From Methanomicrobiaceae archaeon (GTDB taxonomy: Archaea > Halobacteriota > Methanomicrobia > Methanomicrobiales > Methanomicrobiaceae), in the NCBI GenBank assembly GCA_029762625.1, contig JARVGI010000007.1, positions 46,365-110,364 on the forward strand: DNA of 64,000 nt, written 5' to 3'. Shown here piece after piece: positions 8,930 to 17,944 of the stretch. The first letter of the stretch is position 1; every line of letters starts with the position of its first letter. The notes beneath the pieces were generated by a model, which saw only the letters and a list, made by a program, of their open reading frames with translations, had not been told where the DNA came from and did not search any database. Both the position numbers and the translations under genes were made by a program.

Positions 8930-9619
8930 TCAGCGGCGGGCGTAGAGGTACTCGGTGTAGCTGCGATCGGGAATGGTCCATGCCTCCCTGATGAACATAG
9001 CCTGCATGCCCACCTTCCGCGCCCCGAGAATATCGGCTTCGAACGAATCCCCGATGAACAGCGCCTCCTCCGGTTCAAGGGACAGTGCATCGAGCGCCAC
9101 CCGGAAAATCCTGGGGTCTGGCTTCTTCACCCCGATATCCGAGGAGAAGACGATGACGTCGAAGTGGTGGTGGAGGCCGAGGTACTTGAGCTCGATCTCG
9201 GAAAAGACGCGCTGGCCATTGGACACGATACCCTTTGCAACGTAGCCGAGGTGGTCGAGAAGGCGGACGGTCTCCGGAAACGCGCGGAACCGCCGCAGCG
9301 ATGCCGCACGAAAGGCACGGGCGGCCTGGATGCCCACGATCATCTCGTCTATCTCCCAGAGCCGGTAGTCGGCGCAGATCCCGCGGAAGATTTCCTCCAG
9401 ACGGACTTCCGGGTACTTCTCCTTGCGCTGGTCCATCGTCCGCCGGATACGCGTACGGTACTCATCCCGGATCGCGGACGGATCGATGCTCACGCCCTGG
9501 TAGCGCAGCCACGCGCTCAGGGCTTCGTATGCCGCGATATCCTCCTCATCACGTCGTATTTCGATAAGGGTATCGTAACAGTCGAACAGGATCCCTTTTA
9601 CCCCTTCGAGGACAGGCAT
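8930..9619 (-). CDS. HAD-superfamily hydrolase, paralogue 3
   Basis: HAD hydrolase of 229 residues. Motif I is LFDCYDTLIEI with the nucleophile, motif II GIVSNGQ, motif III GVKKPDPRIF and motif IV FIGDSFEADI; the cap resembles that of paralogue 2 (AFRAAS followed by FPE-RLLDHL). ATG at 9619 has GGGAGG about 8 bases upstream and overlaps the APH-like kinase by 22 bases, so translation of the two is probably coupled. A kinase and a phosphatase fused into one operon after glucan enzymes hint at linked handling of a phosphorylated sugar; that is inference. Confidence 0.9.
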   Translation of the reverse strand: MPVLEGVKGILFDCYDTLIEIRRDEEDIAAYEALSAWLRYQGVSIDPSAIRDEYRTRIRRTMDQRKEKYPEVRLEEIFRGICADYRLWEIDEMIVGIQAARAFRAASLRRFRAFPETVRLLDHLGYVAKGIVSNGQRVFSEIELKYLGLHHHFDVIVFSSDIGVKKPDPRIFRVALDALSLEPEEALFIGDSFEADILGARKVGMQAMFIREAWTIPDRSYTEYLYARR

Positions 9620-10545
9620 GCGACCGCCTCCCTGATTAAATAATTCCGGTACTGGTCCGGCATATCCAGCCGCGCGATGCGCAGGTAGCCGAGGCTCATG
9701 AAGAACGGGAGCACGTCGGTTACGTACCCGAACTCGTTGCCATCCCTGCAGTACTGCGAAAGATAGTGCCCGATATAGGGCTCGGCAAGGGCGGCATCCT
9801 GGTTGCGCAGCGCGAAGTAATGCCGCAGCTCCGCACAGAAGATACCGGCGTCGTGCACCGGGTGGGCGTACTCCCATGCGCTCTCGAAATCGACCGCGAA
9901 CGCATGGTGGTTGGTGAAGATATAGTTTGCAAGCGTTGCGTCCCGGTGGATCATGCAGCCATGGCCGCGCTCGAGCCTCCCGCTGTGCCACCACTCCCCC
10001 AGCAGGTCGTCGAAGTGCCGGCGTTCGGTGCCTGAGAGGTGCACCTTGCCGAGCACATTGTGAAAGGTCGAAAACACGCGGGTTTTGTCGTAGCCGCCGT
10101 CGGTATGGGAGTGAAGCCTTTTGTGCATGTGGGCGACGGTGGCAATCCGCCGAAACGGCCGCCGCTCCCTCCTGAGAGAGTGGAGAAGCGGCCTGCCATT
10201 GATGTACTCGGTGACCAGGACGCAGTGGAAATCGGCATTGCAGGCAATCGGGTAGGCAACGGGGATCACCTTCGCCACCTTTTTGAGGATCCTGTACTCG
10301 TTGTTCATCGCCTTTCTGGCATCATAATGGGTCTCCTGTCCCGTCGGCTCGGCGAAAAATTTCGCAACCACCGCATACTCCTCCCCCACAAAGCGGTACT
10401 TGCAGACCGTGTGCGAGGCGGGTTTGAGCAGGGAGACGATCACCTTGCACCTTGTGTTGCCGATGCGCCCCCCGATCTTGTTGATGAGCCAATCACGAAA
10501 GACATCGCCCTCCCGGAGCACACCGACCTCTTTCTCGTGGACCAT
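9598..10545 (-). CDS. APH/choline-kinase-fold phosphotransferase
   Basis: A 315-residue small-molecule kinase of the aminoglycoside phosphotransferase fold. The catalytic loop HRDATLANYIF supplies the general-base Asp and metal-binding Asn, and AVDFESAWEYA supplies the DFE equivalent of DFG. The N-lobe lysine is in VVAKFF. The family phosphorylates hydroxyls of sugars, choline or drugs; antibiotic resistance is unlikely in this context. It sits between glycosyltransferases and HAD paralogue 3, so a sugar or glucan-derived substrate is plausible. Start ATG 10545 or GTG 10548. About 50 bases separate it from the preceding GT4 gene. Confidence 0.85.
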   Translation of the reverse strand: MVHEKEVGVLREGDVFRDWLINKIGGRIGNTRCKVIVSLLKPASHTVCKYRFVGEEYAVVAKFFAEPTGQETHYDARKAMNNEYRILKKVAKVIPVAYPIACNADFHCVLVTEYINGRPLLHSLRRERRPFRRIATVAHMHKRLHSHTDGGYDKTRVFSTFHNVLGKVHLSGTERRHFDDLLGEWWHSGRLERGHGCMIHRDATLANYIFTNHHAFAVDFESAWEYAHPVHDAGIFCAELRHYFALRNQDAALAEPYIGHYLSQYCRDGNEFGYVTDVLPFFMSLGYLRIARLDMPDQYRNYLIREAVACLSSKG

Positions 10546-10596
10546 CACGCACCCCTGCCGTGACGAAATCCCGTCATCAATGCTGCCCGATCCTCA

Positions 10597-11853
10597 TCAA
10601 TGCTGCTTCCTCCTGTGCGATTCGATCGCCCCGCGGTAGACCTCCAGCGTGCGCTGGGCGCAGAGGTGCCACGTGAAGTGCTCCTCCACCCGTGCCCGCG
10701 CCGCCCGTCCCACCCCCGCCCGCATGTCCGCATCCTTCAACAGGCGCACCGTAAACGTGGCGATATCCGCGGGATCGTGTGGATTGATGTGAAACCCGCA
10801 GGCATGCTCGCCCGCACAGATCACCTGTTCGCGCATGCCCGATGTTCCCCGTCCGCCCACGACCACCGGTTTTCCCATGGCCATCGCCTCGGTAGCGGCA
10901 AGGCCGAACGGCTCGTACTTGGAGGGGAAAACCGCCACATCGCAGGCCGCGTAGTACCGTATCCGCTCCTCCTCCTCGACGTAGGAGAGGTTGGTGATGA
11001 CCGCATCGGCGCACTGGCACTGGACGAGGTGTCCGAGGAGCTGCTCCTCCTCCCCGCAGCCCAGAATGACCAGTTTGGCATCAGGCACCCCGGACCGGAT
11101 GATGGGCATGGCGCGGATGAGGGAATCGACGCCCTTCGTCCACGCCAGCCTGCCCACGTAGAGGATCATGGGATGGCGGCCCACCCCGATGTCGTCCCGG
11201 ATCGCCCGGATCTCGTCTGCGGAGTAGATGTCCGGACGGTACTTTTGCGTATCGACTCCCGGGTAGACGACCCGGATTTCCCGTTCACGGATCCCCTGCC
11301 GGACCAGCTCGTCGCGCATGGCGTAGGAGACGGTGATGATGCGGTCCGCCTCCTGCGCGGCGATCCGCTCGATCTCCCTGATGGTCTCCGACCCGTTGCC
11401 GGTCCGCCCCCGCTCCGAGGAGTGGAAGTGAAAGACAAAGGGAAGGTTGAGGTTGCGTTTCGCCATGATCCCGGCCATCGCAGAGAGCCAGTCGTGCGCC
11501 ACCACGATATCGAAGCTCCTGTTCTCCACCCGGACCAGCAGGTTGACGAGCTCGGACGCCGCCATGAAATTGTAGTGTAGCGTTTCCTGGAAGAATTCCT
11601 GCCCCCGGGACGACCATTTCTGGACGTCGGGGGGCACCACGATGGGGAGCACGCCGGTGAAGTTCATCAGGTAGGGGCGGTGCACCTCGATGCCCTCCCG
11701 GACGTCGCGGAGGGGATCGTCGCCCCGGTTGCGGGAAAAAACGGTGATTTCGTGCCCCATCCGGGTGCACTCCCGCGAGAGTTCCCGTGCATAGGTACCA
11801 AGCCCCCCCAGGAAATAGGGGGGGTATTCGTCAATCATGCAGGCGATCTTCAT
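10597..11853 (-). CDS. GT4-family glycosyltransferase (glycogen/starch synthase-like)
   Basis: Retaining GT-B fold glycosyltransferase of 418 residues. The N-terminal half has the acceptor-side loop PPYFLGGLGTYARELSRE, as in archaeal glucan synthases and sucrose synthase relatives; the C-terminal half has YVGRLAWTKGVDSLI and the donor-binding FPSKYEPFGLAATEAMA with the E-x7-E pair. The start overlaps the preceding GT4 stop by 4 bases (ATGA). With GH57 and a second GT4 it makes a compact alpha-glucan module, so a role in extending or remodelling glycogen is likely; a role in surface glycans remains possible. Confidence 0.88.
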   Translation of the reverse strand: MKIACMIDEYPPYFLGGLGTYARELSRECTRMGHEITVFSRNRGDDPLRDVREGIEVHRPYLMNFTGVLPIVVPPDVQKWSSRGQEFFQETLHYNFMAASELVNLLVRVENRSFDIVVAHDWLSAMAGIMAKRNLNLPFVFHFHSSERGRTGNGSETIREIERIAAQEADRIITVSYAMRDELVRQGIREREIRVVYPGVDTQKYRPDIYSADEIRAIRDDIGVGRHPMILYVGRLAWTKGVDSLIRAMPIIRSGVPDAKLVILGCGEEEQLLGHLVQCQCADAVITNLSYVEEEERIRYYAACDVAVFPSKYEPFGLAATEAMAMGKPVVVGGRGTSGMREQVICAGEHACGFHINPHDPADIATFTVRLLKDADMRAGVGRAARARVEEHFTWHLCAQRTLEVYRGAIESHRRKQH

Positions 11854-12986
11854 GCCAGCACATCCGCATAGACGGACTCGACGGTCCCGGCAATCCTATC
11901 CCAGCGGAAATGGCGGTCCACGTTTTCCCGCCCTCTGCGTCCCAGCGCACGCACCTCGCTCGCATCGTCGATGACGGAGGTGACGCCGCGGGCAATCCCC
12001 TCCGGGTTGACCGGGACCTTGATCCCGTCGACCGCATGTGTGATATTCTCCGATAACCCTCCCACCTCGGTGGCGACCACGCACCTGCTCGCGCTCCACG
12101 CTTCGGGCAGGATGAGTCCGAAGGGTTCGTTGCGGCTCGGGATGACCACGATGTCGCTGGCGTTGAGAAGCCTGACGAACTCTGCGTCGGGGATATGCCC
12201 GAGCAGGGAGACCGGCAGGCGCTTTGCCCTCTTCCGCAGCGAGCGGTACATGTCTCCACCGCCTGCGAAGAGAAACCGCGCGTCCCACCGGTGGCGCAGG
12301 ATTTCCGGGACGGCGGCGAGCAGCAGGTCGGGGCCCTTCTGGATCGAGAGGCGGCCCGCGTAGAACACGAGCGGGGCGAGGGGGTGGATCCCGTAGCTCC
12401 GTTTGACCTCGCCGGCATCGACCTCCGCATAGAACCGCTCGGGATTGACGCCGTTCCTGACCACCGCGATCTTCCAGTCCGGCACATTGTAGAGGCCCAT
12501 CACCTCCTGGCGGAGCGTCTCGGAGACCGCAGTGCACCGGCCCGCAATGTACGCCCCGTACCATTCCTTGCCCGAGATCTCCCGAAATTCCCACCAGTCC
12601 CCGTGCCGGTTCCCGTTCCGGCCCCACTCGGTGGAATGGAAGGTGAGGACGGTGTGCCTGTCTTTTAAGAGGTGCAGGGCCTCCACGAAATGCCAGTCGT
12701 GGAAATGCAGGATATCAAAGCGGGGGCGGTCGAATTCACGGAACCGCCGCCCCGCCATGTGGCTCATACGGCGGCAGAACTCGACGATATTGTCGCCGCA
12801 GGGGTGAACGTAGTGGTAGTGCACATGATTGATCACCTCATCAGGCTTGTTGCCCCGGGTGAAGTAATGCACCTCGTGGCGGGCGGCAAGCGATTCGGCA
12901 AGGCAGGTCGCCGCGCTTGCCAGCCCGCCCACTTTCTCTGAATACAGTGATTCCCAGGCAAAATGAGCTATTTTAAGCGTTTCCAC
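11850..12986 (-). CDS. GT4-family glycosyltransferase
   Basis: A second GT-B enzyme of 378 residues. It has VGGLASAATCLAESLA near the N-terminus, HFHDWHFVEALHLL in the first domain, FYAGRLSIQKGPDLLL at the domain junction and IPSRNEPFGLILPEAWS as the nucleotide-sugar E-x7-E region. It differs clearly from its neighbour, so the two probably act at different steps or on different donors. GTG at 12986 is chosen over a GTG at 13019 because conserved sequence (ETLKIAHFAWES) begins there; it overlaps the end of the GH57 gene by 19 bases. Confidence 0.87.
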   Translation of the reverse strand: METLKIAHFAWESLYSEKVGGLASAATCLAESLAARHEVHYFTRGNKPDEVINHVHYHYVHPCGDNIVEFCRRMSHMAGRRFREFDRPRFDILHFHDWHFVEALHLLKDRHTVLTFHSTEWGRNGNRHGDWWEFREISGKEWYGAYIAGRCTAVSETLRQEVMGLYNVPDWKIAVVRNGVNPERFYAEVDAGEVKRSYGIHPLAPLVFYAGRLSIQKGPDLLLAAVPEILRHRWDARFLFAGGGDMYRSLRKRAKRLPVSLLGHIPDAEFVRLLNASDIVVIPSRNEPFGLILPEAWSASRCVVATEVGGLSENITHAVDGIKVPVNPEGIARGVTSVIDDASEVRALGRRGRENVDRHFRWDRIAGTVESVYADVLA

Positions 12987-14428
12987 AGGGCATCCCTCCT
13001 TGCGTTCACCGCCCCGCACAGCGCCCCCCGGTCCGTGCTGTCTTCGATCGTTTCGGCCAGCCCCGGTTCACCGAGCACGTCTGCCACCCACCGCGAGAAG
13101 TCCCCGCGTTCACCGTGATGGCGGAGCGTCCCGGCAGGGACCCACGCGAGGGCGTCGGCAAACTCGGCGAGGCTGTGGGCGGAGGTGACATACTGCCCGC
13201 CGTCGTCCCTGAAGTGGAAGGCCTCCTCCGGCGGGACGATGCGCAGGGCCCGTGCGGCGGTGCGGGATTTCCGCAGAGCGGTGAACTGGCGGAAATACGC
13301 AGCCACCGCGTGCATGTACAGGGAAAAAGCATCCTCAGCAGTGTCCTGCGGATTGAAATATTCGTGAACGTAGCCGCAGGAGCCGTTTTTCGTGGAGAAG
13401 TAGTAGAAGTGGTCGCTGGTCAGAAGGTAGCGGTAGAGGGGATCTTCGGGGCGGAGCGCCACGATATCCTGCATCGCGCAGAACGCGCTCTTCTGCATCC
13501 GGTTGCCGAGCCACGCCGAGACATCCTTCTCCCGGTCGGCCCACGAGAGCGGGTACTCGATGGAGAGCTCGCCGACCGGGTCGAGCCGGGCGATCTCGGC
13601 GGGGAGCGCGCATTCGACCCCCTGCTCCTCGCATGCCGCGGGAAGGACCTCAAAAAAGTCGAGGATCCCGGTTTCCGACCAGTGATGCTCGCCGAACGAC
13701 TCGTAATCGAGAAACACGTGGGTGCAGTCGCCGGGGGTCGCCGCAAGCCAGCGTGCATAGGTGGCGGCGGTAAGCGGCCATTCCTCCCAGGTGCGGTCCG
13801 AAAAGCGAAAGGCGATATCGTCGGAGAGACGCCCGTGGCGGAGCAGGGTGGGGATCCCCGCCGTGGCGTAGACACAATTCGGGCTCCGCCCCCCGAGCAC
13901 GCGGTCCGCCCCTTCCGTATAGACCGCGTCGAACCCGAGGTCGGCGGCAGTCCGTGCGATCCTCTCATCGAGGATCAGTTCCGTGTTTTCGAAGACCGAC
14001 GGGGTCTCGCAGAAGAGGTCCTCCATCAGCTGCCGGTGGTGCCGGATCTCCGCGGCAAACTCCTCGTGGTTCTCGAAAAGGCCCGCAAGGCTGTGATAGT
14101 AGGTCTGCCCGAGGACCTCCGTATTCCGGTGCGCTGCCGCCTGGCTGAAGAGGTCCAGCGCGTCAGGCGACCACCGCTCGATCTGCTCGATAACCGTGCC
14201 GGAAAAACTCAGCGCACACCGGAAATCCCTATCCAATGACTCGAGCAGCAGTTCCGTCGCCGGGATATAGCACTGTGCGGCGATGCGCGTGCAGTAGTCC
14301 CGATTCGACGGGGAGAACAACCACGATTCAAACGAGGACACCTTCCCCGGATTACTATAGCGGATGGCTTCGTTCAGGCGGAACGGCTGATGGATCTCGA
14401 ACGCGAAACAGACTCGGGGAACGGTCAT
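12968..14428 (-). CDS. Glycoside hydrolase family 57 (alpha-amylase / 4-alpha-glucanotransferase type)
   Basis: GH57 enzyme of 486 residues acting on alpha-1,4-glucans. Conserved region I is AFEIHQPFR, region II GQTYYHSL, a FENTELILDE stretch precedes the nucleophile region (AVYTEGADR), and region IV is FLDYESFGEHHW with the Asp acid/base. No signal peptide is visible, so it acts in the cytoplasm, probably on glycogen. The start ATG follows CGGAGGTACGT. It heads the operon GH57-GT4-GT4-APH-HAD. Hydrolysis and transglycosylation cannot be told apart from sequence here. Confidence 0.92.
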   Translation of the reverse strand: MTVPRVCFAFEIHQPFRLNEAIRYSNPGKVSSFESWLFSPSNRDYCTRIAAQCYIPATELLLESLDRDFRCALSFSGTVIEQIERWSPDALDLFSQAAAHRNTEVLGQTYYHSLAGLFENHEEFAAEIRHHRQLMEDLFCETPSVFENTELILDERIARTAADLGFDAVYTEGADRVLGGRSPNCVYATAGIPTLLRHGRLSDDIAFRFSDRTWEEWPLTAATYARWLAATPGDCTHVFLDYESFGEHHWSETGILDFFEVLPAACEEQGVECALPAEIARLDPVGELSIEYPLSWADREKDVSAWLGNRMQKSAFCAMQDIVALRPEDPLYRYLLTSDHFYYFSTKNGSCGYVHEYFNPQDTAEDAFSLYMHAVAAYFRQFTALRKSRTAARALRIVPPEEAFHFRDDGGQYVTSAHSLAEFADALAWVPAGTLRHHGERGDFSRWVADVLGEPGLAETIEDSTDRGALCGAVNARRDALWKRLK

Positions 14429-14657
14429 ACGTACCTCCGGACGGCCGCACAGCAGAATTGTCGTTGATGAATCATCGTATTTTTATATCGTAGCTATAAA
14501 TTTATAGTTATGTATAAATGTAGATATGTAGATCTGACACTAGCAGAAAATAGGATCCCCGTGTTTGGAGAAAATATATGGAGGTCTATAGAACGCTGCT
14601 CCCCCTGACAGGCCCTGCCTCGACGAGAGCGGCGTTCGGCATGAAAAAAGAGAGAAA
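14429..14657 (-). promoter_or_regulatory. Promoter of the glucan operon and terminator region of the AhpD-like gene
   Basis: A 229-base spacer. The minus-strand A+T-rich core at about 14480-14530 (tttatacataactataaatt) fits a TATA box for the GH57 operon. Near 14641-14657 a purine-rich plus strand gives a T-rich end on the minus strand just past the AhpD-like stop, fitting archaeal intrinsic termination. Confidence 0.5.
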
Positions 14658-15113
14658 TTATTTTTCACTCTTCAGGGTGTGTTTCAGGCCCACGCCGTTG
14701 ACATCGCAGGAGGCGCCGCAGGGATCCCCGTTCGGGTCGACCACCCGGTAGGCATCGGCGAGCACCGAGGCGTTTGCGAGCGATCCGGCGATCAGGATGA
14801 CCTCGAGGATCTCCTCGCGAGTCGCACCTTTCTTCAGCGCAGTATTCATGTGGTACTCGACGCAGTGGCTGCAGTTGAGGGCGGCGCTGACCGCAAGGCT
14901 GATGAGCTCGACGTATTTTGGTTCGATGGAGCTCGTCTCCGTTACTGCATTCTTGTAGAGGAGATGGGAGAGGAGCACCTCGGGGCGCCCGGCCATCCGC
15001 CGGAAAATCAGGGGGACCGCCCCCGATTCCTCCTCGATTTTCCGCAGGCATTCCTCCGCTGTCTCTGCAAGGCCGCGTTCGCCAATTTCCTTCAGCATCG
15101 CTTCAAAATTCAC
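14658..15113 (-). CDS. Carboxymuconolactone decarboxylase / AhpD-like protein
   Basis: A 151-residue helical AhpD-fold protein. The redox motif NCSHCVEYH contains the CxxC pair and downstream His seen in AhpD-type alkylhydroperoxidases; the usual preceding Glu is in the YVELISLAVSAAL helix. A second Cys pair (CGASC) near the C-terminus is unusual. Likely a thiol-dependent peroxide or disulfide reductase. GTG at 15113 gives VNFEAMLKEIG; ATG at 15098 is an alternative. It follows mmp7 by 71 bases on the same strand, so redox protection of the oxygen-labile MCR system is a possible link, not proven. Confidence 0.85.
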   Translation of the reverse strand: MNFEAMLKEIGERGLAETAEECLRKIEEESGAVPLIFRRMAGRPEVLLSHLLYKNAVTETSSIEPKYVELISLAVSAALNCSHCVEYHMNTALKKGATREEILEVILIAGSLANASVLADAYRVVDPNGDPCGASCDVNGVGLKHTLKSEK

Positions 15114-15184
15114 TCGTATGCACCACGCTACTGTCGGTGACCGGCGCGGATGGGGCGGATCCCCCGCACCGGGTCCGTCACGAT

Positions 15185-16123
15185 TCAGACCATGACATTT
15201 GTTTCTGAAAAAGGTCGTATCTTCAGCCATATGTAATTGCGCATTCTGGACGGGAGGACTTCTGCCACATCGCCCACCGTAACCCCGTCCTCGATCTCCA
15301 GCGCGCGCAGGTCATCCGCATAGGTCTCGTAGTCCACCTTGACCCGCAGGCCCGCGATCTGGACGGTGATCGGGGTGGGGTGCGTGGATTCGGCCGAAAT
15401 CCGCATCTTCTCATCGATGACCACCATCAAACGGGCCGGGGAGATCGAGAGGGGGTCCTGCGCGATCTCCTCGCGGTAGGCGCTGAGCACACTCGAGACC
15501 TCGTCAACAACCCGGTCGAGGGGTTCGAGCTCCTCCTCTTTTCGCATCCGGTGCGCAACCCTCCCGAGATCGCCCACATAGCCCTCGACCGGCGGCTGGA
15601 TGATCTCTTTCAGGCGCTCGGTCGAGGGGGCGCCGGCGACCACGATAGGGACGGTGACGCCACGGCGCAACGCGGGCAGTTTCTCCCGGATGCATTCCTC
15701 GAAGTTGCCCAGCAGGTAGACCGCGCAGTCGTGCTCGTTGATTACATCCCGTTCCTCGAGGTTGAGGTTGGCAATCCTTTTTCCGAACCCTCGGGCAAGC
15801 CCGATCACGTTGGTCTTTGCGCCCACGCGGCGCAGGTATTCGGCCACATCGCAGGAGGCGTGCGGGAGGTGGTGGATCTCGAGGCTGGGGCTTATAACGG
15901 CGATCTCGGTGCCCACGAGCGGCGCCTCGATCACCTCGCCGGCGAGGGGGCGGGCAACCGTGCGCAGGTAGTCGATATCCTCTTTGGGAACCAGGGACTG
16001 GAGCACGACCTCCTGGGCGAGCTGGTGCTTCTGGATGACATACCCCCCAAGGTCATCGATGAGATCGACGATCTCGTCGTGGCGGTAGACACCTCCCTTG
16101 TAGGTGATCGGCACGAGCGTCAT
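15185..16123 (-). CDS. mmp7: Methanogenesis marker protein 7
   Basis: A 312-residue protein recognised as methanogenesis marker 7, found only in organisms with methyl-coenzyme M reductase. Published work on Methanococcus, as I recall it, places Mmp7 with Mmp17, Mmp3, McrC and AtwA in the ATP-driven MCR activation complex. Visible landmarks are the N-terminal TYKGGVYRHDEIVDLIDDLG, HHLPHASCDVAEYLRRVGAKTN and GLARGFGKRIANLN. It is the last marker gene of the operon and overlaps mmp17 by 4 bases (ATGA). No membrane segment; cytoplasmic. Confidence 0.93.
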   Translation of the reverse strand: MTLVPITYKGGVYRHDEIVDLIDDLGGYVIQKHQLAQEVVLQSLVPKEDIDYLRTVARPLAGEVIEAPLVGTEIAVISPSLEIHHLPHASCDVAEYLRRVGAKTNVIGLARGFGKRIANLNLEERDVINEHDCAVYLLGNFEECIREKLPALRRGVTVPIVVAGAPSTERLKEIIQPPVEGYVGDLGRVAHRMRKEEELEPLDRVVDEVSSVLSAYREEIAQDPLSISPARLMVVIDEKMRISAESTHPTPITVQIAGLRVKVDYETYADDLRALEIEDGVTVGDVAEVLPSRMRNYIWLKIRPFSETNVMV

Positions 16124-16704
16124 TCATTCACCCCGATTTTGGCAAAGTTCTCCGCGAGCAGGCGGTCCACCTCGCCCTCTTCGAGCGTGTTCTCGCTCGC
16201 CACATAGTAAAACCTCCCCTCTTTCACGAGCTGGCGCCTGACCTTGAAGCCCTCGGGGGCGATGTACTGGAAGGCGTAGATGATGTCTTTTGCCAGGCTT
16301 TCGGTGGGATCAAACACGATAAGGTCCTCGATGTCGGACGGGTCCACCGCGCCGCCCCGGATCTGGATCGTCCACCGGTCGGGCTGCTCCACCAGGTCGC
16401 GCCCGAACCGCTCCCAGAGGATGTGCAGGAGCCGGGACAAATGGGTCTCGTCGGAAATATCGATGAGCACGCCGTCCCCCTTCTCGAGTACGTTTGCAAA
16501 ATCACGGAGCCGCACCCGCCGGGGCAGTTTTCTGGTCAGGCCCACCGCGAGAAAGAGAGGCACCTTCGGATCGATAAAGATGTGCAGCCTGCCGATCACC
16601 TTGATCAGGTCGAGGTCGCCGAGGATATCCCCGGCTATCCGCCGGTAGGATTCCGCCCCCACCGCATCCTCGCATTCCACCTCGAAATACTCAAACGCTT
16701 TCAT
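16120..16704 (-). CDS. mmp17: Methanogenesis marker protein 17
   Basis: A 194-residue methanogenesis marker 17 homologue, restricted to methanogens and relatives. Known from structural work to belong to the MCR activation complex with Mmp7 and AtwA. The sequence starts [20 protein letters not shown] and has [20 protein letters not shown] and [20 protein letters not shown]. The ATG at 16704 overlaps mmp15 by 14 bases; longer in-frame upstream sequence lies inside mmp15 and is not conserved. Translation is probably coupled along the whole operon. Confidence 0.92.
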   Translation of the reverse strand: MKAFEYFEVECEDAVGAESYRRIAGDILGDLDLIKVIGRLHIFIDPKVPLFLAVGLTRKLPRRVRLRDFANVLEKGDGVLIDISDETHLSRLLHILWERFGRDLVEQPDRWTIQIRGGAVDPSDIEDLIVFDPTESLAKDIIYAFQYIAPEGFKVRRQLVKEGRFYYVASENTLEEGEVDRLLAENFAKIGVNE

Positions 16705-17944
16705 CGGATCGTCCACCCCTGAACCCCGAGGCAAGCAGTGCGCAGCCGACCGCACCGATGAACTGCGAGTGCGGGGGGACCAGGATATCCGTCTGCAGGA
16801 GCTGGCCCATCTCGTGGACCAGCCCTTCGATGAGCGACGTCCCGCCCACCATGATCACCGGCTCCTTGATGTCCACCTCCTGCAGCTGCTGCTCGAACAC
16901 CTGTTCGGCAACGCTGTGGCAGGCTGCCGCCGCCACATCTTCCGGGGTGCTGCCTGCGGCCAGCGCATTGACCAGGCTCTGCGTACCGAAGACGATGCAG
17001 TAGCTGTTCATGGGGACATTCTTCGAGAGCCCCTTCATTGCAAGAGGCCCGAGCTCGGTGATGTCGATCCCCAGCCGTTTCGCGGTCATTTCGAGGAACC
17101 TCCCGCTGGCGCCCGCACAGATGCCGCCCATGGTGAAGGTTCCCGGGATGCCGCCCTGCACCGAGATGGCCTTGTTGTCCATGCCACCGATATCGATGAC
17201 CGTGGCCGGGCCGTGCTGGCGGCCTGCAAGATAGACCGCTCCCTTGGAGTTCACGGTCAGTTCCTCCTGTACGAGATTTGCGGCGAGGTGGTCGCCCACC
17301 AGGAAGCGCCCATAGCCGGTCGTCCCGATGGCTTCTATCTCGTCGATCGTCACCCCCGCCTCCTCGAGCGCCCGCGCCACCGCCTCCTCGGCGCTCTCCT
17401 TCACCCTGACGGTGGGAAGCCACCCGGTGCCGACGATCTCGTTCTCGCGCATGACCACCGCCTTGGTGGTAGACGACCCGCTGTCCACCCCGAGGGTGAG
17501 CCCCTCCTGCACCTCGCGGGCTAGGAGGGCGCGGCGCCGGGCGATGGTGGTCAGCGCCTCCATCCGGGTCAGCAGCGTTCCGGCCGTCGTGCGCTCCGTA
17601 AACGAGTAGCTGACCACCGGAAGGTCGGAATGTTCGTGAATATACCGGCGCAATTCGTTGCGCACGATCGCCGCCTCCGCACACCGGAAGCATGTGGCGA
17701 TGAACACGGCGTCGGCGTCCACACGCCCCTCGACGAGCGCTTTGGCCCGGGCGATGGCGAGTTTCAGGTCGGGGCTCCGGGCCTCGAGCCCGAACTCATC
17801 ATAGTATGTGCGGATCTCGGCGAGAGTCAGGTCGGGGAAAAACATCTCCGCGTTCACCGCTTCCGCCGCTTCGTAGATCTCCCCCTGCACCCCGGAATGT
17901 TCTGGCCCGCAGGAGAGCTGGGCGACCCGCACCTTCTGGGTCAC
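16691..17944 (-). CDS. mmp15: Methanogenesis marker protein 15 (acyl-CoA dehydratase activase-like ATPase)
   Basis: A 417-residue protein of the ASKHA ATPase fold (BadF/BadG/BcrA/D, dehydratase-activase family). The phosphate-1 loop is [14 protein letters not shown], the cluster-binding region [14 protein letters not shown] carries the Cys used for the bridging [4Fe-4S] in activases, and the second phosphate loop is [13 protein letters not shown]. The N-terminal 130 residues hold [15 protein letters not shown], a second Cys pair. By analogy it would use ATP to drive a low-potential electron, fitting MCR reductive activation. It overlaps mmp5 by 4 bases. Its exact partner is unknown to me. Confidence 0.92.
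   Translation of the reverse strand: MTQKVRVAQLSCGPEHSGVQGEIYEAAEAVNAEMFFPDLTLAEIRTYYDEFGLEARSPDLKLAIARAKALVEGRVDADAVFIATCFRCAEAAIVRNELRRYIHEHSDLPVVSYSFTERTTAGTLLTRMEALTTIARRRALLAREVQEGLTLGVDSGSSTTKAVVMRENEIVGTGWLPTVRVKESAEEAVARALEEAGVTIDEIEAIGTTGYGRFLVGDHLAANLVQEELTVNSKGAVYLAGRQHGPATVIDIGGMDNKAISVQGGIPGTFTMGGICAGASGRFLEMTAKRLGIDITELGPLAMKGLSKNVPMNSYCIVFGTQSLVNALAAGSTPEDVAAAACHSVAEQVFEQQLQEVDIKEPVIMVGGTSLIEGLVHEMGQLLQTDILVPPHSQFIGAVGCALLASGFRGGRSDESV

Noticed and set aside
9598..10545. Aminoglycoside resistance gene
   Set aside because: The fold is APH-like, but the setting between glycosyltransferases and HAD genes fits a metabolic kinase.
10039..14239. Long plus-strand open frames opposite the kinase, GT4 and GH57 genes
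   Set aside because: Antisense shadows in GC-rich DNA; the minus strand has full enzyme motifs throughout.
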